A stretch of DNA of 35,154 nucleotides from an uncultured Roseobacter sp. (lineage in GTDB: Bacteria > Pseudomonadota > Alphaproteobacteria > Rhodobacterales > Rhodobacteraceae): the NCBI GenBank assembly GCA_913054455.1, contig CAJXIL010000022.1, positions 1 through 35,154 of the forward strand, written 5' to 3'. Below are positions 14,807-24,540 of the stretch, one piece after another. The position numbers and the translations under genes are program-made. The notes beneath the pieces were generated by a model. That model did not search any database, had not been told where the DNA came from, and saw nothing but the letters and a program-made list of their open reading frames with translations. Every line of letters starts with the position of its first letter. Position 1 is the stretch's first letter.

Positions 14807-17044
14807 ATGGCCAGCTTGAAAAAAATTGCCCGCCGCAGCTTCCTCGTCGGTTCGGCCGCTATCTTGGGCGGCGTTGCCTTTGGCACCTATAAATACCACC
14901 AACCCGCCCCCAACCCTCTGGAGCCGGGAGAGGGCAAGGCCGTGCTGAACCCCTTTGTGTTTGTGGACCAATCCGGTGTGACCCTGATCGCCCCAAGGGC
15001 CGAAATGGGTCAGGGGGTGCACAGCTCTTGGGCGGCGCTGATCGCCGAGGAACTGGATGTGGACCCTGCGCAGGTCACCGTGATCCATGGCCCCGCCGCC
15101 AAGGCCTATTACAACAGCGCTATGATGGCAGAGGCCCTGCCCGGCCGAGGCTACAACGCCAGCGATTTTCAGCATTCCCTGGGTCAGGTTGTAGGGAATT
15201 TCTCCAAATTTCTTGATCTCCAGGTTACCGGGGGCTCCTCCTCGATGAAAGACGGGTTTACCCGGATGCGCCTGGCCGGCGCCAGCGCCCGTGAAACCCT
15301 TAAAGAAGCCGCAGCGCAACGGCTTGGCGTCGCCCGCGCCCTGCTGGAAACCAGGGATGGCCAAGTCCTGGCCCCCGGCGGTGTCACACTCTCCTACGCA
15401 GACTTGGCCACCGAGGCCGCCACGGTTGACCCGCAAGAGGCCGAGCTGCGCCCAGCGGCACAATGGAAATACATCGGCAAGCCGGTTCCGCGTATCGATA
15501 TGCTGGCAAAGGTCACTGGCACCGCTGGCTTTGGCGTGGATACCCGGATTGACGGAATGAAGTTCGCCGCCATCAAACAGAACCCACATTTTGGCGCGGG
15601 CATGCGCAGCTTTGACGCCTCAGCCGCCAAAGACATGGCTGGGGTTGAGGAGGTTATTGATCTGGGCGATGCGGTTGCCGTTGTAGGCTCCAACACCTGG
15701 CTCGCACAGCAGGCAGTGGATGCTATCGAGGTGGACTGGGAACCTACAGCCCAGCCCGAAACCACCGATGCGATCTTTGCCGAGATTGAAGCGGCTTTTG
15801 ACGATGTCCCCAATTCGACCATGCGCGATGACGGCGATGTGGACAGCCTGCCCGAAGGGGCTGAGTTGATCGAAGCCGAATACCGCCTCCCCTATCTGGC
15901 CCACGCCACGATGGAGCCGATGAATGCCACCGCGCTCTACACCGGGGATGCGCTGCAGATCTGGGCGCCAAACCAGGGGCCAACGATTGTGCAGAAATCC
16001 GCCGCCGCGCTCACTGGTCTGGATGCAGAGGCGGTGACCGTCAATACAACCTATCTGGGCGGGGGCTTTGGCCGTCGTATCGAGGTGGACTATTGTAACC
16101 GCGCCGTTCAGATCGCCCAACAGATGAAAGGCACCCCGGTGCAGCTGACCTGGTCGCGCGAAGAAGATATGCAGCACGACTATTACCGCCCCGGCGCCAT
16201 CGGCCGCTACCGCGCTGCCGTCAAGGATGGCAAGGCCGTTATGGTGCACGGCAAGATCGCGGCCCAATCCACCACCCAGGAAGGCGCCGGGCGGATGCTG
16301 GGTCTTCCCATGTCCGGCCCCGACAAAGGCCATGTGGACGCGGCCTTCAACCAGCCGCTGGCGATCCCGAATTTCCGCGTCGAGGGCTATATCGCCAAGC
16401 CAATGATCCCGGTTGGGTTCTGGCGCTCGGTGGCAGCCTCCTTCAATGGTTTCTTTTCGGATAGTATCGTAGACGAGATGGCCCATAAGGCTGGACGTGA
16501 TCCGCTGGAGTTCCGTCTGGAACTGGCCCGCGCCGAATGGGAGCCCGCAGCCAAAGTACTGGAAACTGTCCGCGACATGTCGGGCTGGAGCGGCAAAACG
16601 CCCGAAGGCATCGGTCGCGGCGTTGCCTTGGTCTACAGCTTTGGCACCCCGGTAGCTCAGGTCATCGAAGTCGCCGATCGTGACGGCGACATAGCCATCA
16701 CCAAGGCCTGGACTGCCGCAGATCTGGGCTTGGTTGTGGATCCGCAAAATACCGAAGCACAGCTGTTCAGCGGCCTAGCATACGGGTTATCAGCAGCCTG
16801 TTTTGGCGAAATCACCTTTGACGGAGGCGCAGTGGAGCAGGAGAACTTCCCCGACTACGACGCCATGCGTATGCCCAGCATGCCCGCCGTCGAGGTCGCA
16901 GTATTGCAACAGCAAAAACACATGGGCGGCGCCGGAGAGCCCGGCACTCCGCCTGCGGCTCCGGCATTGGCCAATGCGCTGTTTGACCTCACCGGAAAAC
17001 GTGCGCGCGAATTGCCTTTGAATAAGCACTTCAGCTTTTTGTAA
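14807..17044 (+). CDS. Molybdenum hydroxylase large subunit, molybdopterin cytosine dinucleotide type (IorB-like)
   Basis: A 745-residue catalytic subunit of the xanthine dehydrogenase superfamily. The N-terminus carries a Tat-like motif (KKIARRSFLVGSAAILGG), as in IorB-type enzymes that work at or outside the inner membrane. Conserved pieces are RAEMGQGVHSSWAALIAEEL, the cofactor-contact LGGGFGRRIEVDYC, and near the C-terminus GGAGEPGTPPAAPALANALF, whose Glu is the expected catalytic base. It hydroxylates a heteroaromatic or aldehyde carbon in this family. It lies 4 bases after the 2Fe-2S gene. No FAD subunit or cytochrome c subunit is adjacent, so the electron acceptor is missing from the window. 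Substrate unknown. Confidence 0.92.
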   Translation: MASLKKIARRSFLVGSAAILGGVAFGTYKYHQPAPNPLEPGEGKAVLNPFVFVDQSGVTLIAPRAEMGQGVHSSWAALIAEELDVDPAQVTVIHGPAAKAYYNSAMMAEALPGRGYNASDFQHSLGQVVGNFSKFLDLQVTGGSSSMKDGFTRMRLAGASARETLKEAAAQRLGVARALLETRDGQVLAPGGVTLSYADLATEAATVDPQEAELRPAAQWKYIGKPVPRIDMLAKVTGTAGFGVDTRIDGMKFAAIKQNPHFGAGMRSFDASAAKDMAGVEEVIDLGDAVAVVGSNTWLAQQAVDAIEVDWEPTAQPETTDAIFAEIEAAFDDVPNSTMRDDGDVDSLPEGAELIEAEYRLPYLAHATMEPMNATALYTGDALQIWAPNQGPTIVQKSAAALTGLDAEAVTVNTTYLGGGFGRRIEVDYCNRAVQIAQQMKGTPVQLTWSREEDMQHDYYRPGAIGRYRAAVKDGKAVMVHGKIAAQSTTQEGAGRMLGLPMSGPDKGHVDAAFNQPLAIPNFRVEGYIAKPMIPVGFWRSVAASFNGFFSDSIVDEMAHKAGRDPLEFRLELARAEWEPAAKVLETVRDMSGWSGKTPEGIGRGVALVYSFGTPVAQVIEVADRDGDIAITKAWTAADLGLVVDPQNTEAQLFSGLAYGLSAACFGEITFDGGAVEQENFPDYDAMRMPSMPAVEVAVLQQQKHMGGAGEPGTPPAAPALANALFDLTGKRARELPLNKHFSFL

Positions 17045-17070
17045 GCCACGCCTAAACAAGACCATGTAAC

Positions 17071-17107
17071 AAAAAGCCCCCCACCGAAGGCAAATCGGCG
17101 GGGGGCT
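17071..17107 (-). terminator. Convergent terminator between IorB-like and FkbM genes
   Basis: A 13-base stem with one mismatch runs from 17075-17087 to 17095-17107. Read leftward it ends in TTTTTG, a strong terminator for the FkbM gene. In the rightward direction only AATTATTTG follows, so it is weaker for the molybdenum hydroxylase operon. Confidence 0.8.
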
Positions 17108-17142
17108 AATTATTTGACTTCCGTTAAGATAAAAACCGGCGG

Positions 17143-17880
17143 TTAGTCCGCGCCCTGTAAACGGCAATGGACATCATGCCAACCACGCCGCTCTCCACGG
17201 GCGATTGCCTCTGCCGCCTCGGCATCAAAGGTTTCGAGGAAGGCTGTCATGGCCTCCAAATCCAGCCATTCGCCTTCGAGTTCGCGACCAAAGCAACCGC
17301 TCATCGAGCTGTTGAACTCGATATCGGCAAAGTCTCCCTCGCGGGCGGGGTTTGGCTGGGCAGTCAAAAAGGGCTTACCCTGGCGCACCAATTGAAACGC
17401 ATCATAGCCAATCTCGCTCATCATGGAAATGAGGTCATTGCGATCCAGATTCACTTCAAACGACAGGTATTGCGGCAAAGGCAGGTCTTTGGTCAAAGTA
17501 GAGAGCCCTGCCTTTTCAAAGCCCTCAATGTCGATCTTCAAATAGCGAGAAGCGCCGTGACGCTGCACCAATGTCGACAAGGGCATGGTTGGCACCCGAA
17601 TGATTTCGAACTCATTCTCCTGCGTGGCCTTGCCCTGCTTGACGAAAGAGCTCCACTCGCTGTGGCTGTTAACGTAAAACTCAAGCGAGCTGACCTTATC
17701 TGAAACGCCAACGCCTTCGACCACCACATTGCCGGCAGCGATGTCATCCGCAAAGCGGTCATAGAGTTTCTGAGCAAGCGCTGGGTCAGCCTCAATCGCA
17801 ACGACACGAAAGCCTTTTTTTAAGTAGAATGCTGTATCGTCACCATTGTTGGCACCGATGTCGAAAATTAGGTCGCGCAT
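17143..17880 (-). CDS. FkbM family methyltransferase
   Basis: A 245-residue S-adenosylmethionine-dependent methyltransferase of the FkbM family. The SAM-binding motif is at the very start (LIFDIGANNGDDTAFYLKKG), followed by the acidic VVAIEADP strand that holds the ribose, and the family motif RYLKIDIEGFEKAGL in the middle. Such enzymes methylate sugar or polyketide hydroxyls, but many are orphans. No glycan or polyketide genes are nearby, so the substrate is unknown. The start at 17880 has GGAGACG 5 bases upstream. It appears to be a single-gene unit ending at the shared terminator. Confidence 0.88.
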   Translation of the reverse strand: MRDLIFDIGANNGDDTAFYLKKGFRVVAIEADPALAQKLYDRFADDIAAGNVVVEGVGVSDKVSSLEFYVNSHSEWSSFVKQGKATQENEFEIIRVPTMPLSTLVQRHGASRYLKIDIEGFEKAGLSTLTKDLPLPQYLSFEVNLDRNDLISMMSEIGYDAFQLVRQGKPFLTAQPNPAREGDFADIEFNSSMSGCFGRELEGEWLDLEAMTAFLETFDAEAAEAIARGERRGWHDVHCRLQGAD

Positions 17881-18044
17881 TCATTCGTCTCCAAAAATTT
17901 CGTCTTTGGCAATGTATGGCACAGCTCACAAAGGAAACCAAACACGCAAGTTGCAACCTCTGGAAAAGATCTAAGCGCGGACCAAGCGCCACCACGTTGG
18001 CGCCAAATCCAGATCGGGACCCAGCCCAGCCGCATGGCCGATTG

Positions 18045-18827
18045 TCAGCCCGCTTCCTGCAAGCCGCCAAGCTCATTCGCCCCATTGGCCCAGGCGTGAA
18101 CGGCCGTGCCAAAGGCCTGAAACAGCGGCCTGGAAACCGGATCGTTGTTGGCGTCCCATTCCGGGTGCCACTGCACCGAAAGGGTAAAGCCAGGCGCGTC
18201 ACGCACATAGATCGCCTCGGGCGTGCCATCAGGGGCATGACCGTCGATCACTATCCGCGCGCCCGGTGTTTTGATCCCCTGGCCATGCAGGCTGTTGGTC
18301 ATGACCTCCTCAGCGCCAAAAACCCCGTTGAACACCCCGCCCGGTGTCATTTTCACTGGATGGCGCAGGGCAAATTTCTCTTCCAGACTGCCGTCGGGGG
18401 GCATGCGATGGTTCATCCGCCCCGGCAGGTCGCGGATCTCGGGATAGAGCGAACCGCCCATGGCCACATTGACCTCCTGAAAGCCCCGGCAGATGCCAAG
18501 GAAGGGCTGACCGCGTTCTACACAGGCCCGCACCAGCGGCAGAACAATAGCGTCACGGGCGCGATCAAAGGCGCCATGCGCCTCCGTTTCTGCTTCGCCA
18601 TATTCATTAGGGTGCACATTGGGACGCCCGCCAGTAAGCAAAAAGCCGTCAAAGCTCTCCAACAGTTCCTCAACCGACAAAAACCGCGGATCCGAAGGGA
18701 TCAGCAGCGGCATACAACCGGCGACCTCGGCTACAGCCTCAGAATTCATGGTGCCGCCAGCATGTGCCGGGTATTGATCGTTGAGCAGATAAGAATTGCC
18801 GATAATGCCGACTTTGGGACGCGCCAT
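18045..18827 (-). CDS. Class I glutamine amidotransferase-like gamma-glutamyl hydrolase (peptidase C26, PuuD-like)
   Basis: A 260-residue protein of the gamma-glutamyl-gamma-aminobutyrate hydrolase family, which cuts gamma-glutamyl amide bonds. The nucleophile is Cys113 in FLGICRGFQEVNVAMGGSL, and the catalytic His221 and Glu223 lie in SVQWHPEWD, giving a complete triad. The N-terminal PKVGIIGNSYLL and DGFLLTGGRPNVHP are also typical. Substrate could be a gamma-glutamyl polyamine or a related compound; no polyamine genes adjoin it. Start ATG at 18827 has GGAG about 6 bases upstream. It is separated from the upstream GlcG-like gene by a terminator and 230 bases, so it has its own promoter. Confidence 0.9.
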   Translation of the reverse strand: MARPKVGIIGNSYLLNDQYPAHAGGTMNSEAVAEVAGCMPLLIPSDPRFLSVEELLESFDGFLLTGGRPNVHPNEYGEAETEAHGAFDRARDAIVLPLVRACVERGQPFLGICRGFQEVNVAMGGSLYPEIRDLPGRMNHRMPPDGSLEEKFALRHPVKMTPGGVFNGVFGAEEVMTNSLHGQGIKTPGARIVIDGHAPDGTPEAIYVRDAPGFTLSVQWHPEWDANNDPVSRPLFQAFGTAVHAWANGANELGGLQEAG

Positions 18828-19000
18828 GGGGACTCCGAGTGTGTTAGAACATGAGAAGGCTAAGGCCTCGCCCCGGATCCCGCAACCACCCAGACCCCTA
18901 GATCGCGCGCAGGCTGCTGTTCAATTCTGCACGTCGTCACGTCATCGGCAAGATGCGCAGCAAAACTGGGCAGATCGGAAACACTGGTTGAGCTCAAAAT

Positions 19001-19030
19001 CAAAAGGGACGCCGCACGCTGCGACGTCCC
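19001..19030 (-). terminator. Terminator of the glcB-glcG unit
   Basis: GGGACGCCGCA (19006-19016) pairs with TGCGACGTCCC (19020-19030) with one mismatch around a CGC loop. Read leftward, TTTTGATTTTGAG follows the stem, so this ends transcription 27 bases past the GlcG-like stop. Confidence 0.8.
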
Positions 19031-19057
19031 TAGAAGAAGTAGTATTTTGCCCGCGAA

Positions 19058-19483
19058 TTAGATTTCGCCGATCAGCCCTGCCGCCTCGATCCCCGCCATG
19101 GCGGCAATTGCATCGTTGTCAGAGGTATCGCCGGTCACACCAACAGCGCCAATGACCGCGCCGCTCTCGTCGCGCAGCAGAACGCCACCGGGCACTGGGA
19201 TCACTTGGCCGCCGTAGACGCCGTTCACCGCCGCCATGAAATAGGCTTGGGCTTCGGCCCGCGCCATCTGCGCGGTGCCCGCCATACCCAGCATTACAGC
19301 ACCGTAGGCCTTGCCATGGGCAATGGCAAAGCGGCCAGGTGCTGCACCGTCTTCACGGGCAAAGGCCTGCACATGCCCTCCCCCATCCAGCACCACGGCA
19401 GAAAGCGGTTTCAGACCCATTTCACGGCCCTTGGCCAGGGCCGTGTCGATGATCATTTGGGCGGATTGCAGGGAGATTGTCAT
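19058..19483 (-). CDS. GlcG/HbpS family protein
   Basis: A 141-residue protein of the GlcG/HbpS-like family, small proteins found with glycolate-use genes (GlcG) or as heme-binding HbpS. Typical motifs are PLSAVVLDGGGHVQAFARED, then FAIAHGKAYGAVMLG, the segment GQVIPVPGGVLLRDESGAVI and GAVGVTGDTSDND. It has no signal peptide. It follows malate synthase G by 73 bases on the same strand with AAGGACC before its start. The pairing with glcB recalls E. coli glcGB and suggests a part in glycolate/glyoxylate use, although the biochemical function of GlcG is not settled. Confidence 0.85.
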   Translation of the reverse strand: MTISLQSAQMIIDTALAKGREMGLKPLSAVVLDGGGHVQAFAREDGAAPGRFAIAHGKAYGAVMLGMAGTAQMARAEAQAYFMAAVNGVYGGQVIPVPGGVLLRDESGAVIGAVGVTGDTSDNDAIAAMAGIEAAGLIGEI

Positions 19484-19556
19484 GGTCGGTCCTTTTGGTC
19501 AGGATCAGGAATAAAGACAGGGCAGGAAACGCCCCGCCCCGGTCTTCATCCGTATG

Positions 19557-21689
19557 TTAGCTGGTTGCCTTAAGTTCAAGACGGCGAGCATGCAGCACGG
19601 GCTCTGTATAGCCGGAGGGCTGGATGCGGCCCTTAAAGACCAAATCGCAGGCTGCCTGGAAGGCAATGCCGTCAAACCCCGGCGCCATCGGCCTGTAGCT
19701 GGGATCGCCCGCGTTTTGCTGATCCACTACGGCCGCCATTTTTTGCATTGCCGCCATCACCTGAGCCTCATCCACCACCCCGTGGTGCAGCCAATTGGCC
19801 AGGGCCTGACTGGAGATGCGACAGGTGGCGCGGTCTTCCATCAGACCGACATCGTTGAGGTCAGGCACTTTTGAACAGCCAACGCCCTGATCCACCCAAC
19901 GAACCACATAGCCCAGAATACCCTGGGCATTGTTTTCAATCTCGCAGGTGATCTGTTCGTCAGACAGGTTCTGCCCCTGCATTACCGGCACGGCAAGCAG
20001 ATCCTCCAGGGTGCCTCGGGGGCCACCCGCACGCAGCGTGTCCTGCTGCGCCAGAACATCAAACTGGTGGTAATGGGTCGCATGAAGCGTGGCGGCGGTT
20101 GGCGATGGCACCCAGGCGCAGGTGGCACCCGATTTGGGGTGGCCAATCTTAGTGGCCAGCATCTCTCCCATCAGGTCCGGCATCGCCCACATGCCCTTAC
20201 CTATCTGAGCCCGCCCTTTAAGACCACAGGCAAGACCGATATCGACATTGCGGTCCTCGTAAGAGGCGATCCAAGCGGTGTTCTTCATCTCGCCCTTGGG
20301 CAGCATGGCCCCTGCCTCCATCGAGGTGTGGATCTCATCCCCGGTCCGGTCCAGGAAGCCTGTGTTGATAAAGGCCACGCGGGATTTGGCGGCGCGGATA
20401 CATTCCTTGAGGTTCACGCTGGTGCGGCGTTCTTCGTCCATGATGCCAATCTTGACCGTATTGGCAGGCAAGCCCAGCGCGGCCTCGACCTGGTCAAAAA
20501 TACGGCAGGCAAACTCCACTTCGTCGGGGCCGTGCATCTTGGGCTTCACCACATAAACCGAGCCATGCAGTGAGTTGCCGCCCGCAGCCTGCAGGTCATG
20601 CATCGCGATCATCACGGTGATCATGGCGTCCAGAAGACCTTCGCCCGCCTCCCGGCCTTCGCTGTCCAGCACCGCTGGGTTGGTCATCAGATGACCTACA
20701 TTGCGGATCAACAGCAGCGAGCGCCCTTTGAGGCTCGCTGCACCTCCAGCGGCAGTGGTATATTTGAGGTCTTCGTTCAGAACGCGCGTAAAGGTCTTGC
20801 CGCCCTTGGTGACCTCCTCGGCCAGGCCCCGCTTCATCAGGCCCAGCCAGTTGGAATAGGCCACCACCTTGTCCTCGGCATCGACACAGGCGACCGAGTC
20901 TTCGCAGTCCATGATGGTAGAAAGCGCGGATTCCAGAGTGATGTCATTGATGCCAGCCGCATCAGTGGCACCGATATTGCCTGCGGCGTCCACTTCGATC
21001 ACCGCGTGCAAACCGTTATTTTTCAATAGCACCCGCGTCGGCGCACCAGCTGGTCCAACATGACCTGCAAATTGGCCCGCGTCACGCAACGCAGGCGTCA
21101 GTGCACCCTCCGCAACAGAGAGGTCAGTGATATCGCTCCAGGAGCCGCTTTGCAGCGGGAAGGTCTCGTCGAGAAAATTCCGCCCCCAGGCAATCACCCG
21201 GGCACCACGCGCCGCGTCATAGCCTTTGCCCGCGGGCAGATCGCCCATGGCATCGGTGCCATAAAGCGCATCATAGAGGGAACCCCAGCGGGCATTGGCA
21301 GCGTTCAGCGCAAAGCGGGCATTGGTGATCGGCACCACCAGCTGTGGACCCGGCGTAAATGCGATCTCAGCGTCGACATTTTTGGTCTCGATTTCAAAAT
21401 CACCGCCTTCGGGCAACAGATAGCCGATCTCACGCAGGAAAGCGGTATAGGCTGCCGCATCCTGTGGAGTCCTCCGGTTCTGCACATGCCAGGCATCAAT
21501 CTGCCCCTGCAGATCGGTGCGTTTCGCGAGCAGGGCGCGGTTCTCGTCGCCCATGCCATTTACCAGTCCGGACAGGCCAGCCCAGAACGCCGCCGCCGAT
21601 ACGCCAGTGCCGGGCAACGCCTTGCTTTCAATGAACTCTGCCAGCTCGGATGCTACCTGCATCCCTTCGATAGTGCGCATCTGGCTCAT
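19557..21689 (-). CDS. glcB: Malate synthase G
   Basis: A 710-residue enzyme that condenses glyoxylate with acetyl-CoA to malate, letting the cell grow on glycolate, glyoxylate or C2 precursors. Length and sequence fit isoform G (E. coli 723 residues). The N-terminal [20 protein letters not shown], the central segment [19 protein letters not shown] with acidic metal and substrate residues, [19 protein letters not shown], and [20 protein letters not shown] are recognisable. The ATG at 21689 has AAGGAG 8 bases upstream. It heads a unit with the GlcG-like gene and ends at the terminator at 19001-19030. Inverted repeats at 21717-21785 lie in its promoter region. Confidence 0.97.
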   Translation of the reverse strand: MSQMRTIEGMQVASELAEFIESKALPGTGVSAAAFWAGLSGLVNGMGDENRALLAKRTDLQGQIDAWHVQNRRTPQDAAAYTAFLREIGYLLPEGGDFEIETKNVDAEIAFTPGPQLVVPITNARFALNAANARWGSLYDALYGTDAMGDLPAGKGYDAARGARVIAWGRNFLDETFPLQSGSWSDITDLSVAEGALTPALRDAGQFAGHVGPAGAPTRVLLKNNGLHAVIEVDAAGNIGATDAAGINDITLESALSTIMDCEDSVACVDAEDKVVAYSNWLGLMKRGLAEEVTKGGKTFTRVLNEDLKYTTAAGGAASLKGRSLLLIRNVGHLMTNPAVLDSEGREAGEGLLDAMITVMIAMHDLQAAGGNSLHGSVYVVKPKMHGPDEVEFACRIFDQVEAALGLPANTVKIGIMDEERRTSVNLKECIRAAKSRVAFINTGFLDRTGDEIHTSMEAGAMLPKGEMKNTAWIASYEDRNVDIGLACGLKGRAQIGKGMWAMPDLMGEMLATKIGHPKSGATCAWVPSPTAATLHATHYHQFDVLAQQDTLRAGGPRGTLEDLLAVPVMQGQNLSDEQITCEIENNAQGILGYVVRWVDQGVGCSKVPDLNDVGLMEDRATCRISSQALANWLHHGVVDEAQVMAAMQKMAAVVDQQNAGDPSYRPMAPGFDGIAFQAACDLVFKGRIQPSGYTEPVLHARRLELKATS

Positions 21690-21716
21690 TGATTTTCTCC
21701 TTACCCGGTTGTCGAT

Positions 21717-21785
21717 CCAGTTTCCGGATACAGGAAAAGTTTCCTATCGGCAACAGATGCGGTAATATTATTTTACCAGTTTCCG
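21717..21785 (-). promoter_or_regulatory. Cluster of TTTCC/GGAAA repeats upstream of glcB
   Basis: CCAGTTTCCG occurs twice in direct orientation (21717-21726 and 21776-21785). Between them are the palindrome AGGAAA-AG-TTTCCT (21732-21745) and GGTAA-7-TTACC (21761-21777). All lie 28-96 bases upstream of the glcB start codon, where an operator for glyoxylate or acetate metabolism would be expected. The regulator is not identifiable from this window. Confidence 0.4.
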
Positions 21786-21801
21786 CAAGGCTGTTTCAAA
21801 T

Positions 21802-21843
21802 TTTCCCATCAAGTTTTGACCAGCTTCAAAACTTGCGGGGAAA
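21802..21843. promoter_or_regulatory. Long imperfect inverted repeat between glcB and pepN
   Basis: A perfect 10-base stem, CAAGTTTTGA (21810-21819) with TCAAAACTTG (21826-21835), has a 6-base loop. Beyond two mismatched pairs it continues for six more pairs (TTTCCC 21802-21807 with GGGAAA 21838-21843). No T-run follows in either direction. It lies in the shared promoter region of divergent genes, so it may be an operator or a structured leader of pepN; this is inference. Confidence 0.45.
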
Positions 21844-21975
21844 TACCCGCTGGTTTTGCTCGCATTTTCCGCGTCATGTGCTTGCCCGGCTCTGCGCCAT
21901 TGCCTACCACTGGGGCAACCAATAGATCAAAGCCCCCGACCGCCCCCGTGGTCGCGGTGAGATGAGGATAGCGTG

Positions 21976-24540
21976 ATGACGACAATAGCAGCCCAGGCCG
22001 ATGCAGAAACCTTTTATCTGAAGGACTATACTCCCTTTGGGTTTGAGGTAGACAGCGTTACGTTGACCTTTCGCCTGGCCCCCCATGCGACGCGCGTGCT
22101 GAGCCAGATCCGCTTCACCCCCAAACCGGGCGCTGCGGATCCACGCTTCTTCCTGCATGGCGAAAAACTCAAGCTGATCTCAGCCAAAATCGACGGCGCG
22201 GAGGTCTCGCCCGAGGTCACGCCCGAAGGCCTGACCTGCAACGTGCCTACAACCCCATTCCTCTGGGAAGCAGAGGTTGAAATCGACCCGGCAGGCAATA
22301 CAGCGCTGGAGGGGCTCTATATGTCCGGCGGCATGTATTGCACCCAGTGTGAGGCCGAGGGCTTTCGCAAGATCACCTATTACCCCGACCGTCCGGATGT
22401 AATGTCCACCTTTACCGTGCGCATTGAGGGCGAGGAAGAAGTGCTCTTGTCCAACGGCAATCCGGTTTCGCAGTCCCAGGGCCTGGCCGAGTGGCACGAT
22501 CCCTGGCCCAAACCTGCCTATCTGTTTGCACTGGTGGCAGGCGATCTGGTCAATCACCCCGATACTTTCACCACGCGTTCCGGCAAAGAGGTCGAGCTGA
22601 ACATCTGGGTGCGCCCAGGTGATGAAGACAAATGCGCCTTTGGCATGGAAGCGCTGAAGAAATCCATGACCTGGGACGAAGAAGCCTATGGGCGGGAATA
22701 TGATCTCGACATTTTCAACATCGTCGCGGTGGATGACTTCAACATGGGTGCGATGGAAAACAAGGGGCTGAATATCTTCAACTCCTCCTGCGTTTTGGCC
22801 TCGCCCGAGACCTCGACGGATGCCAATTTTGAGCGCATCGAAGCCATTATTGCCCATGAGTATTTTCACAATTGGACCGGCAATCGCATCACCTGCCGCG
22901 ACTGGTTCCAGCTCTGCCTCAAAGAGGGGCTGACGGTATTCCGTGACGCCCAGTTCACCTCCGATATGCGCTCTGCCTCGGTGAAGCGGATTTCTGATGT
23001 CATTGATCTGCGCGCCCGCCAATTCCCCGAAGACCAGGGGCCGCTATCGCATCCTGTGCGCCCGGAAGAGTTCCAAGAGATCAACAACTTCTACACCGCC
23101 ACCATCTATGAGAAAGGTGCCGAAATCATCGGCATGCTGAAACGCCTGGTGGGGGACGCGGCTTACCGCAAGGCGGTTGACCTCTATTTTACCCGCCATG
23201 ATGGTCAGGCCTGCACTATTGAGGACTGGCTAAAGGTGTTTGAAGACAGCACTGGTCGTAATCTGGCGCAGTTCAAGCGCTGGTACTCCCAGGCAGGCAC
23301 GCCGCGCCTGAAGGTCGCCGAGAGCTTTGCAGAGGGCACCTATACACTCACCTTTGAACAAAACACCGCCGCGACGCCCGGCCAGCCCGACAAAGATCCG
23401 CGCGTGATCCCAATTGCCGTAGGCCTGTTGAATGACAATGGCGATGAGGTACAGCCAACCACGGTGTTGGAGATGACCCAGACCAAGCAGAGCTTTACCT
23501 TTGAAGGGTTGGCCAGCAAGCCTGTCCCCTCGATCCTGCGGGAGTTTTCGGCACCGGTCATTCTGGAGCGCGAGACCAGCAATTCTGAGCGCGCCTTTCT
23601 GTTGGCCCATGACAGCGACCTATTCAATCGCTGGGAAGCGGGCAATGCCCTCGCCCGCGAGGCCCGCATTGCCATGGTGCTCGAAGGAGCCGCCCCAGAC
23701 GCAGCCTATCTGGATGCGCTGCAACAGCTGGTACGCGACGACAGCCTGGACCCGGCCTTCAGGGCATTGATCCTGCAACCGCCCAGCCAGTCTGACATCG
23801 CCCAAAGCCTGCATGAGCGCGGCCATGTACCTGACCCACAGCAGATTTACGACGCGGCCGAGACCTTCGCCCAGACCCTGGCGCAGCAATTGGCTGACAG
23901 CCTGCCTCGACTTTATGCCGACACCGCCGTGGACGGTGCCTATCAACCCGATGCGGTCAGCGCCGGCAAGCGCGCTCTGAACGGGCGTATTCTGTCCTTG
24001 CTGACCCGTCTTGATGGCGGTGAACAGGCCAGCCGTCAGTATGAATCGGCTGACAATATGACCCAGCAATATGCCGCCCTGGCTGCGCTATTGACGGCCG
24101 AAAAGGGGGCGACACAATCGCAGGCCTTCTTTGAACAATGGAAAAATGATCGTCTGGTGATGGACAAATGGTTCGCACTGCAGGTTGCTGCCGCCGCGCC
24201 AGAGGCAACCGCCCAAACTGCCGCTGGTCTGACAGAGCATGCTCTGTTCACTCTGAAAAACCCCAACCGGTTCAGGGCGGTGATGGGCGCTTTGGCCGGC
24301 AGCCACGCGGGCTTCCATCATGCGAGCGGTTCGGGCTACCAATTGCTGGCTGATAAGCTGATGGCGCTGGACAGCCTGAACCCACAGACCACGGCGCGGA
24401 TGTGCACGGCCTTCCAGACTTGGAAACGCTATGACCTGGAACGTCAGGTCTTGATCCGCGCCCAGCTCGAGCGGATCAAAGCCGCCCCCAAGCTGAGCCG
24501 CGACACCAACGAGATGATCAGCCGTATCCTGAATGCCTGA
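21976..24540 (+). CDS. pepN: Aminopeptidase N (M1 family)
   Basis: An 854-residue zinc aminopeptidase that removes N-terminal residues from peptides in the cytoplasm. The exopeptidase motif GAMEN is at residues 258-262. The zinc site is HEYFH at 294-298 with the third ligand Glu317, in [20 protein letters not shown]. The gene is full length for the gamma/alphaproteobacterial PepN subgroup, with the helical C-terminal half starting near residue 545. A GTG at 21973 directly precedes the ATG at 21976; the ATG is preferred because AGGA at 21965-21968 is 7 bases away. Its stop overlaps the next gene by 8 bases. With PepT and the peptide ABC transporter it points to peptide use. Confidence 0.96.
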   Translation: MTTIAAQADAETFYLKDYTPFGFEVDSVTLTFRLAPHATRVLSQIRFTPKPGAADPRFFLHGEKLKLISAKIDGAEVSPEVTPEGLTCNVPTTPFLWEAEVEIDPAGNTALEGLYMSGGMYCTQCEAEGFRKITYYPDRPDVMSTFTVRIEGEEEVLLSNGNPVSQSQGLAEWHDPWPKPAYLFALVAGDLVNHPDTFTTRSGKEVELNIWVRPGDEDKCAFGMEALKKSMTWDEEAYGREYDLDIFNIVAVDDFNMGAMENKGLNIFNSSCVLASPETSTDANFERIEAIIAHEYFHNWTGNRITCRDWFQLCLKEGLTVFRDAQFTSDMRSASVKRISDVIDLRARQFPEDQGPLSHPVRPEEFQEINNFYTATIYEKGAEIIGMLKRLVGDAAYRKAVDLYFTRHDGQACTIEDWLKVFEDSTGRNLAQFKRWYSQAGTPRLKVAESFAEGTYTLTFEQNTAATPGQPDKDPRVIPIAVGLLNDNGDEVQPTTVLEMTQTKQSFTFEGLASKPVPSILREFSAPVILERETSNSERAFLLAHDSDLFNRWEAGNALAREARIAMVLEGAAPDAAYLDALQQLVRDDSLDPAFRALILQPPSQSDIAQSLHERGHVPDPQQIYDAAETFAQTLAQQLADSLPRLYADTAVDGAYQPDAVSAGKRALNGRILSLLTRLDGGEQASRQYESADNMTQQYAALAALLTAEKGATQSQAFFEQWKNDRLVMDKWFALQVAAAAPEATAQTAAGLTEHALFTLKNPNRFRAVMGALAGSHAGFHHASGSGYQLLADKLMALDSLNPQTTARMCTAFQTWKRYDLERQVLIRAQLERIKAAPKLSRDTNEMISRILNA

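Noticed and set aside
15620-16747. Minus-strand open frame of 375 residues
   Set aside because: It is antisense to the IorB-like gene, which has clear catalytic motifs over this span.
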